Shown here: piece by piece, positions 22,729 through 29,873 of the stretch
How the letters are laid out: each line of letters begins with the position of its first letter
Position numbering within the stretch: the first letter of the stretch is position 1
Assembly (NCBI GenBank): GCA_040880805.1
Contig: JBBDHW010000027.1
Coordinates: 94,759-131,173, forward strand
Reading direction: 5' to 3'
Length of the DNA stretch: 36,415 nt
Source: Acidimicrobiia bacterium
GTDB lineage: Bacteria; Actinomycetota; Acidimicrobiia; IMCC26256; DASPTH01
Notes under the pieces: model-generated
What the model was told of the DNA's origin: nothing
The model's input: the letters and a program-made list of their open reading frames with translations, nothing else
Database searches by the model: none
Translations under genes and position numbers: made by a program

Positions 22729-23637
22729 GTGAGGGATGCGGAACTCCTGGCCGAGCTCGAGCCCACCGGCGCGCGCCTCCTCGACCGCCATCTCAGCACC
22801 GCCAAGGAGTGGTTCCCGCATGAGTTCGTGCCCTGGAGCCGCGGGCGCGACTTCGCCGAGAGCCAACCGTTCGATCCATCGGAGGTCCCGCTTTCGCCCG
22901 GGGTGCGCAGCGCGCTCCTCGTGAACACCCTCACCGAGGACAACCTCCCGCACTACTTCCGCACGATCGTCGCGCACTTCGGCACTGCCGAGGTGTGGAG
23001 CGAGTGGAACAAGCGGTGGACGGCCGAGGAGGGCCGCCACTCGATGGTGCTCCGCGACTATCTCACCGTCACCCGCTCGATCGACCTCCGCGAGCTCGAG
23101 CGCGCGCGCATGGCGCAGGTGTCGCGCGGCGTCGTACCAAACCCCCCGACCATCGCCGACGGCATCGTGTACGTCGCGCTGCAAGAGCTCGCCACGCGCA
23201 TCGCACACCGCAACACCGGCAAGCTGCTCGGCGACCCGGCCGGAGAGGCGATCATGAGCCGCGTGGCCGCCGACGAGAACCTCCACCACCTGTTCTACCG
23301 AGACCTCGTCGCCGCCGCGATCGAGATCGACCCGTCCACCATGGTTGCCGCGATGGAGCGTCAGGTCTGCCATTTCCAGATGCCGGGCGCCGGGATCCCC
23401 GACTTCAGCAAGCATGCGCGCGCGATCGCCGACGTCGGTGTGTACGACTTCGCGTCGCACCACGACCAGATTCTCGTGCCGGTGATCTTGAAGCACTGGC
23501 GGATCGAGCAGCTCCAGAACCTCAAGGCCGCGGCCGAGCAGGCCCGTGAGCGGCTGATCCAATACATGGATCGTCTCAACCTCGCGGCCCAGCGCATGCT
23601 CGCACGCCGCGCGCGACGAGCGGCTGCCGCGATCTAA
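22729..23637 (+). CDS. Acyl-ACP desaturase (DesA type, diiron)
   Basis: 302-aa soluble ferritin-like fatty-acid desaturase of the plant stearoyl-ACP/mycobacterial DesA family. Diiron ligands by position: E70 (NTLTEDNLPHYF), E101 and H104 (TAEEGRHS), E153 (ALQELATR), E183 and H186 (ADENLHHLF). It would introduce a double bond into ACP-bound acyl chains using O2 and ferredoxin. The C-terminus is a basic helix (RRARRAAAA). Starts with GTG 22729 directly after the bidirectional promoter. Converges with the acyltransferase gene, 5 bp between stops. Confidence 0.93.
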   Translation: MRDAELLAELEPTGARLLDRHLSTAKEWFPHEFVPWSRGRDFAESQPFDPSEVPLSPGVRSALLVNTLTEDNLPHYFRTIVAHFGTAEVWSEWNKRWTAEEGRHSMVLRDYLTVTRSIDLRELERARMAQVSRGVVPNPPTIADGIVYVALQELATRIAHRNTGKLLGDPAGEAIMSRVAADENLHHLFYRDLVAAAIEIDPSTMVAAMERQVCHFQMPGAGIPDFSKHARAIADVGVYDFASHHDQILVPVILKHWRIEQLQNLKAAAEQARERLIQYMDRLNLAAQRMLARRARRAAAAI

Positions 23638-23642
23638 TCGCG

Positions 23643-24635
23643 TCAGAGCTCGACCCAACCGGTGCGCACGCGCCATGCGCCGCCGTCTCGGAGATGGCGC
23701 ACGATTGCCCGCTCGAGCCGAGTGCCCTGGGGCGGCAGGTCGAGGTCCGGTTTCTTCCCGTCGAACACGAATTCGAACACGTCGTCGTTGCCGGGGCTGG
23801 CGCCGGGAATCATGCGGAAGCGCCGTTGGAAGCGCACGATGTTGCTGTCGGCGGGCAGGTAGTCGGCCAGCTGGTCGTCGAGCAGCCACGACGTGCACAC
23901 GGCGACGCGGTAGTGGTGGTCGGGGAAGTACCGGTCGAAGAACTCGCGTGCGAGCGCGAACGACGCGTCGCACTCGGTGGGATCGAGGGGGCCGGCTCTG
24001 CGGATGTGCACGCCCAGAGCCGGGTCGCCGTGCGCGAAACCGGCCTCGAGTTCCTCGAGGGTTCCGGCTTCGTACCAGACGGAGGAGCGGTTGAACTGGA
24101 GCCGTCCGAGCTGGAAGAGCTGGCCGGTGAAGTGCTGGGTCAGCCAGTGCTGTTCGGTGTCGAGCCCGCGCCGGCCGGAGACGCGAGCGCGGATTGCCAT
24201 GCGGCCGCCGACGTCGGCGAGCGTCGCCCACAAGATCGCGCTGGCGATCTCGTGATCGACGTACCACCGCTCGATGTCGGGAACCGCGGCGAGGAAGATG
24301 GCGACGTAGAGGTACGGCGCGAGCGGCTCGTCGGCGTCGGCGAGGGACGGCCACCGCAGCCGGCCGGGCTCGCGGGCTCCGATGCGTCGGACCAACTGTG
24401 TGTAGCAGCGCGCGACCAACCACCGCGCGTCCGAGTCGTCGTGGATCGCGGGCAACCGATCAACGATGTCGTCGACGGCGCCGGGTGGCACGGCGAGCCG
24501 ACCGAGAAGCTCGCGTGCGGTGTTGCGCTCCGGGAGGACGGGCTCGATCGGGTCGATGGCCTCGAGCTCGTCGAGCAGCGCCGCGTTGCTCTCGTTGATT
24601 CGGAACCGGTCGCGTACCGATGCTGCAGAGGCCAC
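23643..24635 (-). CDS. GNAT-like acyltransferase domain protein (NAT_N/GNAT_C type)
   Basis: 330 aa. The N-terminal domain (to about 150) is helical. The C-terminal part has the layout of the NAT_N + GNAT_C proteins: FTGQLFQLGRLQFNRSSV, LGVHIRRAGPLDPTECDASFALAREFF, VAVCTSWLLDDQLADYLPADSNIVRFQRRF. I recognise this layout from memory of those families; the acyl acceptor is unknown. Starts with GTG 24635. Divergent from the alcohol dehydrogenase. Confidence 0.78.
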   Translation of the reverse strand: MASAASVRDRFRINESNAALLDELEAIDPIEPVLPERNTARELLGRLAVPPGAVDDIVDRLPAIHDDSDARWLVARCYTQLVRRIGAREPGRLRWPSLADADEPLAPYLYVAIFLAAVPDIERWYVDHEIASAILWATLADVGGRMAIRARVSGRRGLDTEQHWLTQHFTGQLFQLGRLQFNRSSVWYEAGTLEELEAGFAHGDPALGVHIRRAGPLDPTECDASFALAREFFDRYFPDHHYRVAVCTSWLLDDQLADYLPADSNIVRFQRRFRMIPGASPGNDDVFEFVFDGKKPDLDLPPQGTRLERAIVRHLRDGGAWRVRTGWVEL

Positions 24636-24652
24636 GTCGGAGATTGTTCCAG

Positions 24653-24681
24653 TTGACCGTGCGTGAAGGCGCCGTCAGACT
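24653..24681 (+). promoter_or_regulatory. Sigma-70-type promoter of the alcohol dehydrogenase gene
   Basis: TTGACC (-35, 24653-24658), 17-nt spacer, CAGACT (-10, 24676-24681), then 6 nt to ATG 24688. The best complete promoter in the window. The resulting mRNA would be leaderless. Confidence 0.65.
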
Positions 24682-24687
24682 CGGGGC

Positions 24688-25737
24688 ATGAGCGAACTTC
24701 CCGTCAAGATGCGCGCCGCGGTCCTCCACGGCCAGATGGACCTCACGATCGAGGAGCGGCCGGTGCCAACAGTTGGTCCCCGCGACGTGCTGCTCGCGGT
24801 GAGCCACTGCGGGGTGTGCGGCACCGACCTCCACTACGTCTTGGAGGGCTGGGGCAATCCGTCCGACAGCATCGAAGGTCATGAGTTCAGCGGACGGGTC
24901 GTGGCCGTCGGTGCCGCCGTCGAGCGATGGAAGGCGGGCGACGAGGTCGTCGGTGGCCCGTCACCGCGCTGCGGCGAGTGCGAGTACTGCCGATCGTTGC
25001 GGCCGTCGCTCTGTACCGGTCGCGGCCAGTTCGGCGACGGGCACGGCGACTACCACGGCGCGTTCGCCGAGTACGTGCTCGTACGCGAGAACAGCATCGT
25101 CGCCATTCCGCCCAACGTTTCGTTGCGCGCCGCCGCGCTCTCCGAACCCCTTGCGGTCGCGCTGCACGGTCTCACGCAGGGGGGTGTGCACGCCGGGCAG
25201 CGGCTGCTCATCACCGGTGGCGGTCCCATCGGAACCCTGTCCCTCGCGGCGGCGCGCGCACGCGGGGTCACCGACATCGTGGTGAGCGAACCGCACCCGA
25301 AGCGTCGTGCGTTGGCCGAACTCCTGGGCGCGGTGACGGTCGAGCCCGACGAGCTCACGGTTCCCGCCTACCCCGGTGCGCTCGTAGACGAGCCCTTCGA
25401 CGTTGCCCTCGAGTGTTCCGGACGGCCGAAGGCCATGGAGGTCGCGCTCGGGCAGCTGAAGCGCGCCGGCACCATGGTGCTCGTCGGCGCGGGCGTCGAG
25501 TATCCGCGGCTCAACACGAGCCGGATCCTGCTCAACGAGCTCGTGATCACCGGCGCGTTCGTGTACGACCACGATGGTTTCGAACGCGCGCTCGAACTGC
25601 TCGCCCGTCGCGACTTCCCCACCGATCTCCTGATCGAAGCAAACGACGTGCCGCTCGACGGCATCTTCGAGGCGATCCAGCAGCTCGGCTCGGGCGACCT
25701 CGCGGCCAAGGTGATGATCGTCCCGCCGAAGAGTTGA
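24688..25737 (+). CDS. Zinc-dependent medium-chain alcohol/polyol dehydrogenase
   Basis: 349 aa, MDR superfamily. Catalytic zinc: C41 (SHCGVCGTDLH) and H65-E66 (EGHEFSG). Structural zinc: C95, C98, C101, C109 (CGECEYCRSLRPSLC). Rossmann motif ITGGGPIGTLSLAAAR, then VVSEPHPKRRALAELLGA. The mixture resembles threonine dehydrogenase, butanediol dehydrogenase and sorbitol dehydrogenase subfamilies; VSEPHPKR (Glu at the end of beta-2, where an acidic residue favours NAD) suggests NAD use. Substrate not predictable. It stands alone on its strand. Confidence 0.92.
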   Translation: MSELPVKMRAAVLHGQMDLTIEERPVPTVGPRDVLLAVSHCGVCGTDLHYVLEGWGNPSDSIEGHEFSGRVVAVGAAVERWKAGDEVVGGPSPRCGECEYCRSLRPSLCTGRGQFGDGHGDYHGAFAEYVLVRENSIVAIPPNVSLRAAALSEPLAVALHGLTQGGVHAGQRLLITGGGPIGTLSLAAARARGVTDIVVSEPHPKRRALAELLGAVTVEPDELTVPAYPGALVDEPFDVALECSGRPKAMEVALGQLKRAGTMVLVGAGVEYPRLNTSRILLNELVITGAFVYDHDGFERALELLARRDFPTDLLIEANDVPLDGIFEAIQQLGSGDLAAKVMIVPPKS

Positions 25738-25918
25738 CGCACGGGCGGACGCGCGACCGCGCCCCAGAACGGGCTTGCTCTCAGGTGGTCATCGCAACGC
25801 CTCGTCGGGTGCTTCGGGGTGGCGGGCGGGTAAAAGCGCGCGTTTTGGTGCGGAAACCGCTCCCGAATGCACACTTTTCGGACGTCGAATGCCAGGAAGC
25901 TGCCAGCGCCTACAGCGG
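25738..25918. other. Convergent intergenic region, no gene seen
   Basis: 181 bp between the dehydrogenase and methyltransferase stops. It contains AAAA-GCGCGCG-TTTT at 25832-25846 and GCGG-AAA-CCGC nearby, neither a convincing terminator. No supported ORF or RNA. Confidence 0.4.
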
Positions 25919-26623
25919 CTATCGGTTCCGCTTCGCAAGGCGAAAGGCAATGAACCCCGGCTCCATGCCGAGTTTGTCGTGGTCGTCGGTGTATTGATCA
26001 GCCATCTCTGGCAGAGGGAGTGGCTCGACGACACGCTCGATGAGGAACCCGGCCTCGGAGAATTCGGAGGCGGTCTTCGAGAGCGGCAGTCGCCAGTAGC
26101 GCACCTTCCAGCCACGCCTCCAGGTTTCGAGTACGAGGGAGACGTCGAAGTAGCTGCCGCCGTGAGCTAACCAGTCTCGGGTCGGATGATGCGTGGAGAC
26201 GATGAGTCTCCCGTCGGGTCGCAGAACTCGGTGGATCTCGCGCAACGCCCCGACTCGGTTGTCGAGGTGATGAATGACGAGGGCCATGACGGCGATGTCG
26301 AACGACTCGGGCGCGAGCCAATCCAGCGGGGACTCGAGGTCATGCGTCTGGAACGTGGCGCGGTCAGGAACCCGCTCGCGGGCCAGTTCGACCATTGTGG
26401 AACTGGCATCCACGCCGGTGACCTCCTTCGCCCCGCGTGCGACGAACTCCTCGGCATAGAGACCGGGTCCGCATCCAACGTCGAGCACCTCCAAACCCCG
26501 CACGTCGCCGCAAAGATCGAGCACGGCGGGCCGGTCATACATCGCGTTGTACGCGCCGGTCGCTGCATGACGCTCGTAGTCCCGAGCAATCGGGTCCCAG
26601 AGCGGCGGTTCGTCAGTCGCCAC
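25919..26623 (-). CDS. Class I SAM-dependent methyltransferase
   Basis: 234 aa, Methyltransf_11-type. SAM motif I EVLDVGCGPGLYAEEF (45-60), acidic residue after strand 2 in VTGVDASS (68-75), motif DIAVMALVIHHLDNRVGALREIHRVLRPDGRLIVS (UbiE-like post-motif region). A C-terminal part (YFDVSLVLETWRRGWKVRYW) resembles small-molecule methyltransferases. Substrate unknown. Starts with GTG 26623; last gene of the long minus-strand run from typA. Confidence 0.88.
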   Translation of the reverse strand: MATDEPPLWDPIARDYERHAATGAYNAMYDRPAVLDLCGDVRGLEVLDVGCGPGLYAEEFVARGAKEVTGVDASSTMVELARERVPDRATFQTHDLESPLDWLAPESFDIAVMALVIHHLDNRVGALREIHRVLRPDGRLIVSTHHPTRDWLAHGGSYFDVSLVLETWRRGWKVRYWRLPLSKTASEFSEAGFLIERVVEPLPLPEMADQYTDDHDKLGMEPGFIAFRLAKRNR

Positions 26624-26645
26624 AGGGGCAGATCATGGCGCAGGC

Positions 26646-26837
26646 CTAGGGGTCGCCGCTCGCTCCGCCTCCACCCGCCCACGCGGCGGTGATCCGCGCG
26701 TGCGCGTCGCGATACGTGAAGTAGTCGGGGCGCAGGTGCGCGACCGCGCACTCGTCGCCGCGTTCGCACTCGCCGACTCCCGGTGAGGACTCGACGAGCT
26801 CGCCGGGGCAGGTGGGGCGCTGATTCTGGACTGTCAC
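26646..26837 (-). CDS. Small conserved protein with four cysteines
   Basis: 63 aa from GTG 26837 (the frame is open from 26864). TCPGELVESSPGVGECERGD then ECAVAHLRPDYFTYRDAHAR: three or four Cys in a compact N-terminal half, then an amphipathic helix and a Gly-rich tail. Probably metal-binding or disulfide-bonded. I do not recognise the family. It sits 27 bp after mazF and 22 bp before the methyltransferase, so likely part of the same transcript. Confidence 0.55.
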   Translation of the reverse strand: MTVQNQRPTCPGELVESSPGVGECERGDECAVAHLRPDYFTYRDAHARITAAWAGGGGASGDP

Positions 26838-26864
26838 GCCGCAGAGCTTAGAAGCGGCTCGCAC

Positions 26865-27212
26865 TCACAGATCGAGGTGGAGCCGGATTGCCCGATCGAG
26901 CTCATGGAGGAGGTCGGCGGGCAGCTGGCCCGCGACCGCGCCGATCCGGTCCAGTGCCACCGATCGAATCTGTTCTGCGTGGGCCTTGGAGTCATGCGCG
27001 AGTGCACACCGGTCCGCAGGGAGCAGCACCTGGAATGGGTAGACGCGACGCACGTTCGTCGTGACCGGCACAATGGTCACGACACCTCGGCCGAGTCGCT
27101 GTGCAGTTCCGTTCGCGCCGTCGTTGCTCACGATCACCGCCGGGCGGCGCTCGTCGGCCTCACCGCGGCGCGCCGGATCGAGGTCGACCCACACCACGTC
27201 CCCGCGAAGCAT
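26865..27212 (-). CDS. mazF: MazF/PemK-family endoribonuclease toxin
   Basis: 115 aa from ATG 27212 (the frame is open further upstream but there it is antitoxin sequence). MLRGDVVWVDLDPARRGEAD with RRPAVIVSND is the MazF beta-barrel signature, followed by VVTIVPVTTNVRRVYPFQVLLPA and SKAHAEQIRSVALDRIG. Family members cut mRNA or tRNA at specific short sequences when not bound by antitoxin. The ATG shares one base with the antitoxin TGA (TGATG), the usual coupled arrangement. Confidence 0.9.
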   Translation of the reverse strand: MLRGDVVWVDLDPARRGEADERRPAVIVSNDGANGTAQRLGRGVVTIVPVTTNVRRVYPFQVLLPADRCALAHDSKAHAEQIRSVALDRIGAVAGQLPADLLHELDRAIRLHLDL

Positions 27213-27466
27213 CAGCGGGCGACGCCCTCGAGGCCATCGGCGTCGGCCGCTGCCCACAACTCGCGGTCGGAGTCGGCCCATTCAGCCCACGCCGCCGCGT
27301 AGTCGTCGCCGAGCTCGCTCGCGCGCAGCAACGACACCGCGCGCTGGACCACGCCCGACCGGCTTTCTACGCCGTGCTCATCGGCGTACTGGTCGATGAA
27401 CTCGACGTCGGCGTCGGGGATACTCACGCTCAGCTTCAGGAGGGACGCGACCGCGCAGCGCTTCAC
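27212..27466 (-). CDS. Ribbon-helix-helix antitoxin of the MazF module
   Basis: 84 aa from GTG 27466. The RHH core is LLKLSVSIPDADVEFIDQYA then DEHGVESRSGVVQRAVSLLR: beta strand that enters the DNA groove, helix, turn, helix. The acidic C-terminus (DDYAAAWAEWADSDRELWAA) is the likely toxin-binding tail. Start chosen because GTGA overlaps the stop of the SRPBCC gene; a downstream GTG at VSIPD is a shorter option. The dimer probably represses its own promoter, though none stands out in the overlapping upstream gene. Confidence 0.85.
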   Translation of the reverse strand: MKRCAVASLLKLSVSIPDADVEFIDQYADEHGVESRSGVVQRAVSLLRASELGDDYAAAWAEWADSDRELWAAADADGLEGVAR

Positions 27467-27933
27467 TCGATGTGCTTGCGGCTCTGGAGCGCACGCTCCT
27501 CGAACTGGTCGAGTCCGCGTTCGACGATGCGGTCGTGCGCCCACGACAACGCGGGGCGCGCGATGGTTGCGAGCGGTCGGAGCAACGACGAGCGTACGTC
27601 GAGCGTCCACGCCAACCGTGCCTCGCTCCCGTTCGGTGTGACACTGAGCTCGAGTTGGGCCGGTCCAACAAGGTCGCCGGTGACCCGCGTGACCAGCTTG
27701 CGCCCGGGGACGGCTTCGTCGACGTGGATCGTGCACCGCAGCTGGTACGGGAGTGGCGCCTGGATCAGGAGGTACGCGATCGCTCCCCCGATGAAGCCGT
27801 CGCCGTCGATCTGGAACTCCCGGAGCCATGGCCACCACTCGCGGTACTCGTGGGTCTGTTCCAACGTGGTCCAGAGTTCCTCGGGAGTCACCGCGAAGCT
27901 CCAGGCTCGGTCGAACCGGAACGGCGTCGCCAC
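27463..27933 (-). CDS. SRPBCC (START-like) domain protein
   Basis: 156-aa polyketide-cyclase/START-like helix-grip protein: FRFDRAWSFAVTPEELWTTLEQTHEYREWWPWL at the N-terminus, then beta strands (YQLRCTIHVDEAVPGRKLVTRVTGDLVG, AQLELSVTPNGSEARLAWTLDV), then the long C-terminal helix (LSWAHDRIVERGLDQFEERAL). Such folds bind a hydrophobic ligand. Starts with GTG 27933, 8 nt after ctaA; its stop overlaps the antitoxin start by 4 bp, so a housekeeping gene and a toxin-antitoxin module are linked. Confidence 0.82.
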   Translation of the reverse strand: MATPFRFDRAWSFAVTPEELWTTLEQTHEYREWWPWLREFQIDGDGFIGGAIAYLLIQAPLPYQLRCTIHVDEAVPGRKLVTRVTGDLVGPAQLELSVTPNGSEARLAWTLDVRSSLLRPLATIARPALSWAHDRIVERGLDQFEERALQSRKHIE

Positions 27934-27941
27934 GTGAGTTC

Positions 27942-28898
27942 TTAGGTCCGCGCCAGGAGTGGAGATTGGCGGTCACCGGGCGCGGCCACCGCGACCGATG
28001 GCCCGGTTCGCTCGAAGCAGCCGAGCGCGAACACGACGGTGGCGGACCAAACCGCGGTAGCGCCGGCGATGTGGATGCCCACGAGCAGCGCGGGGATGTC
28101 GTTGAAGTACTGCGCGTAGCCCACGCCGGCCTGCGCGACGAGGACGATCAGCAGCACCGTGAGGCGCGTCTGCACGCTCCTCGGCGCGCGGTCGATGTGC
28201 ACGAGCCACAACGTGATCAGCACGAGCCCGAGGAACACCATGACCGTCGTGCCGTGCACGCGCGCGACTTCGGGGATCCGGAGGTCGAAGCGGGTCACGT
28301 GGTCCTTGTTGCCTCCCCCGCTGTGCGGCCCCGCGCCGGTGACGACGGTGCCGGCGACGAGCACCAGCACGGCGACGACGAGCAGCGATCGGCTCATGGC
28401 GACGATCCGCGCGGTGACGATCCGGTGGTTCTCGGTCGCGTCGTCGGGCTGCCCCGCACGTCGGTACAGCACGATCGCGTTCGTGAGGAGCACGATCGAC
28501 ACGAGGAAGTGCGCCATCACGAAGCCGGGCTTGAGGTCGAAGAGCACGGTGAGACCGCCGAGGACGGCCTGGGCGAACACGCCGACGACGAGCCCGACCG
28601 ACAGCCACACGAGGTCGCGCCGCCGGGGCGTGCGCACGAGGCTGCCGAGCACCGCGACGATCACCGCGATCGACACGAGCCCGGTGAACATGCGGTTCAC
28701 GAACTCGACCATCGCGTTGTAGTCCGACGCCGAGTGCGGCGTGAGCCGTCCGGCCGAGCAGTTCGGCCATGAAGGGCAACCGAGACCCGAATCGGTGAGC
28801 CGGACCGCGCCGCCGGTGACGATGATGATCGCGAGGAGGATCGCGGCCACGAGCGTGACGCGCTGGTAGGCCCGGGGGCTCAGATGCGGGACCCGCAT
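27942..28898 (-). CDS. ctaA: Heme A synthase CtaA (COX15 family)
   Basis: 318-aa polytopic membrane enzyme that oxidises heme O to heme A for aa3-type cytochrome oxidase. Starts LVAAILLAIIIVTGGAVRLT then DSGLGCPSWPNC (cysteine pair of the first extracytoplasmic loop). Conserved His at AHFLVS, VHGTTVM and GIHIAGATAVW. The motif that reads E-x-x-H-R in Bacillus-type enzymes is EFVNR here, with Asn for His; as I recall, other actinobacteria have a similar EFxNR. Eight membrane segments are visible. Works after CtaB (4644). Confidence 0.94.
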   Translation of the reverse strand: MRVPHLSPRAYQRVTLVAAILLAIIIVTGGAVRLTDSGLGCPSWPNCSAGRLTPHSASDYNAMVEFVNRMFTGLVSIAVIVAVLGSLVRTPRRRDLVWLSVGLVVGVFAQAVLGGLTVLFDLKPGFVMAHFLVSIVLLTNAIVLYRRAGQPDDATENHRIVTARIVAMSRSLLVVAVLVLVAGTVVTGAGPHSGGGNKDHVTRFDLRIPEVARVHGTTVMVFLGLVLITLWLVHIDRAPRSVQTRLTVLLIVLVAQAGVGYAQYFNDIPALLVGIHIAGATAVWSATVVFALGCFERTGPSVAVAAPGDRQSPLLART

Positions 28899-28915
28899 GG
28901 TGAGGGCGATGGTAC

Positions 28916-29872
28916 CTACGCGGGGTCCGCGGTCAACACCTCGAGGGTACGGCGCTCGGTCCACTCGAGATGGTCCCACTCCTGAGTGAACGAGTGGTAC
29001 GCCAGGTGCGCCAGTCCGATGTGCACCTCGTAGCACCGCAGCCGCGCCGCGAGATCGGGTACCGCGAGCCCGATCGCGTCGTAGTGCCGGCGCGCCGCCC
29101 GCCCGACGCCGACAGCGTCGAGGCCCGGGTAGAAGGGTGCCCAGAACGTGAGCCAGGCGAGGTCGTACAGGAAATCGCCGTAGAGCGCGCAGCCCCAGTC
29201 GAACACCCCGCTCACGCGGTCGCCGGCAACGAGGACGTTCCCGTACAGCAGGTCGGAGTGGAGGAGATGGCGGATCTCCGGGCACGCCTCGACCAGCGAG
29301 GCGAGCTCGTCGAGCGTGCGGTCGAACGTGCGCGCGACGTGAGGTCGACGGTCGAGTTGGGCGCGCCACCCGCGCACGGGGTTCGCGACGAGGGTGGGCT
29401 GGTCGTCGCCGACCGCGAGGAGGTACCCGCGCCACGTGTCGTGTTCGCCGTTACCGTCGGGGAGCTGTGGGCCGAACCCGGTCGTCGACGAGAGGTCGAT
29501 CCCCCGCATGGCGTCGAGCGCGCCGAACAGCGACGGGAGCGTCCGGAGCATCCGGTCGACATCGAGCTCCTCGAGAATGTCGCCGTACACGCGCTCGGAG
29601 ATCGCGTACGCGGAGCCGTTCGCCTCGCCGATCTCCAGCACCCGTGGGATCGGGAGGTCGGGCGACGAGTGGGCCGCGTACATGCGGTCCTTCTCGAAGT
29701 TCCAGGCCTGCTCCGCGAACCGGATCACCAGGTCTCGCCCGTCGCGCCGGAAGAAGTAGGCCTGCGACCACGCGCCCTGCCGGGGCGCGGCCACCACGTC
29801 ACGCACGCCGTCACCAAGGTGTTCGGCGAGGAACTCCCCCGCCGCGGCCTGATCGACGGCGGGCCGTTCCAC
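28916..29872 (-). CDS. Aminoglycoside phosphotransferase (APH)-family kinase
   Basis: 318-aa protein kinase-like enzyme. Catalytic loop HSDLLYGNVL (H205, D207, N212; the common HGD is HSD), metal-binding Asp in GVFDWGCALYGDFLYDLAWL (D225), and N-lobe VIRFAEQAWNFEKDRM with the ATP-lysine region weak. This family phosphorylates many small metabolites; antibiotic resistance is not implied. GTG 29872 follows the typA stop by 1 bp, so it is translated in step with typA. It ends 17 bp before ctaA. Confidence 0.88.
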   Translation of the reverse strand: MERPAVDQAAAGEFLAEHLGDGVRDVVAAPRQGAWSQAYFFRRDGRDLVIRFAEQAWNFEKDRMYAAHSSPDLPIPRVLEIGEANGSAYAISERVYGDILEELDVDRMLRTLPSLFGALDAMRGIDLSSTTGFGPQLPDGNGEHDTWRGYLLAVGDDQPTLVANPVRGWRAQLDRRPHVARTFDRTLDELASLVEACPEIRHLLHSDLLYGNVLVAGDRVSGVFDWGCALYGDFLYDLAWLTFWAPFYPGLDAVGVGRAARRHYDAIGLAVPDLAARLRCYEVHIGLAHLAYHSFTQEWDHLEWTERRTLEVLTADPA

Positions 29873-29873
29873 G

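Noticed and set aside
22351-24423. 690-aa minus-strand open frame across the desaturase and acyltransferase genes
   Set aside because: It crosses two well-supported genes in the wrong frame or strand and has Arg/Ala-rich shadow composition.
25832-25846. AAAAGCGCGCGTTTT as a bidirectional terminator
   Set aside because: The central GCGCGCG is odd in length, so the G positions do not pair; no stable stem forms.
26865-27281. 138-aa version of MazF
   Set aside because: The first 23 residues are Arg-rich and lie inside the antitoxin gene; the family start is MLRGDVVW at 27212.
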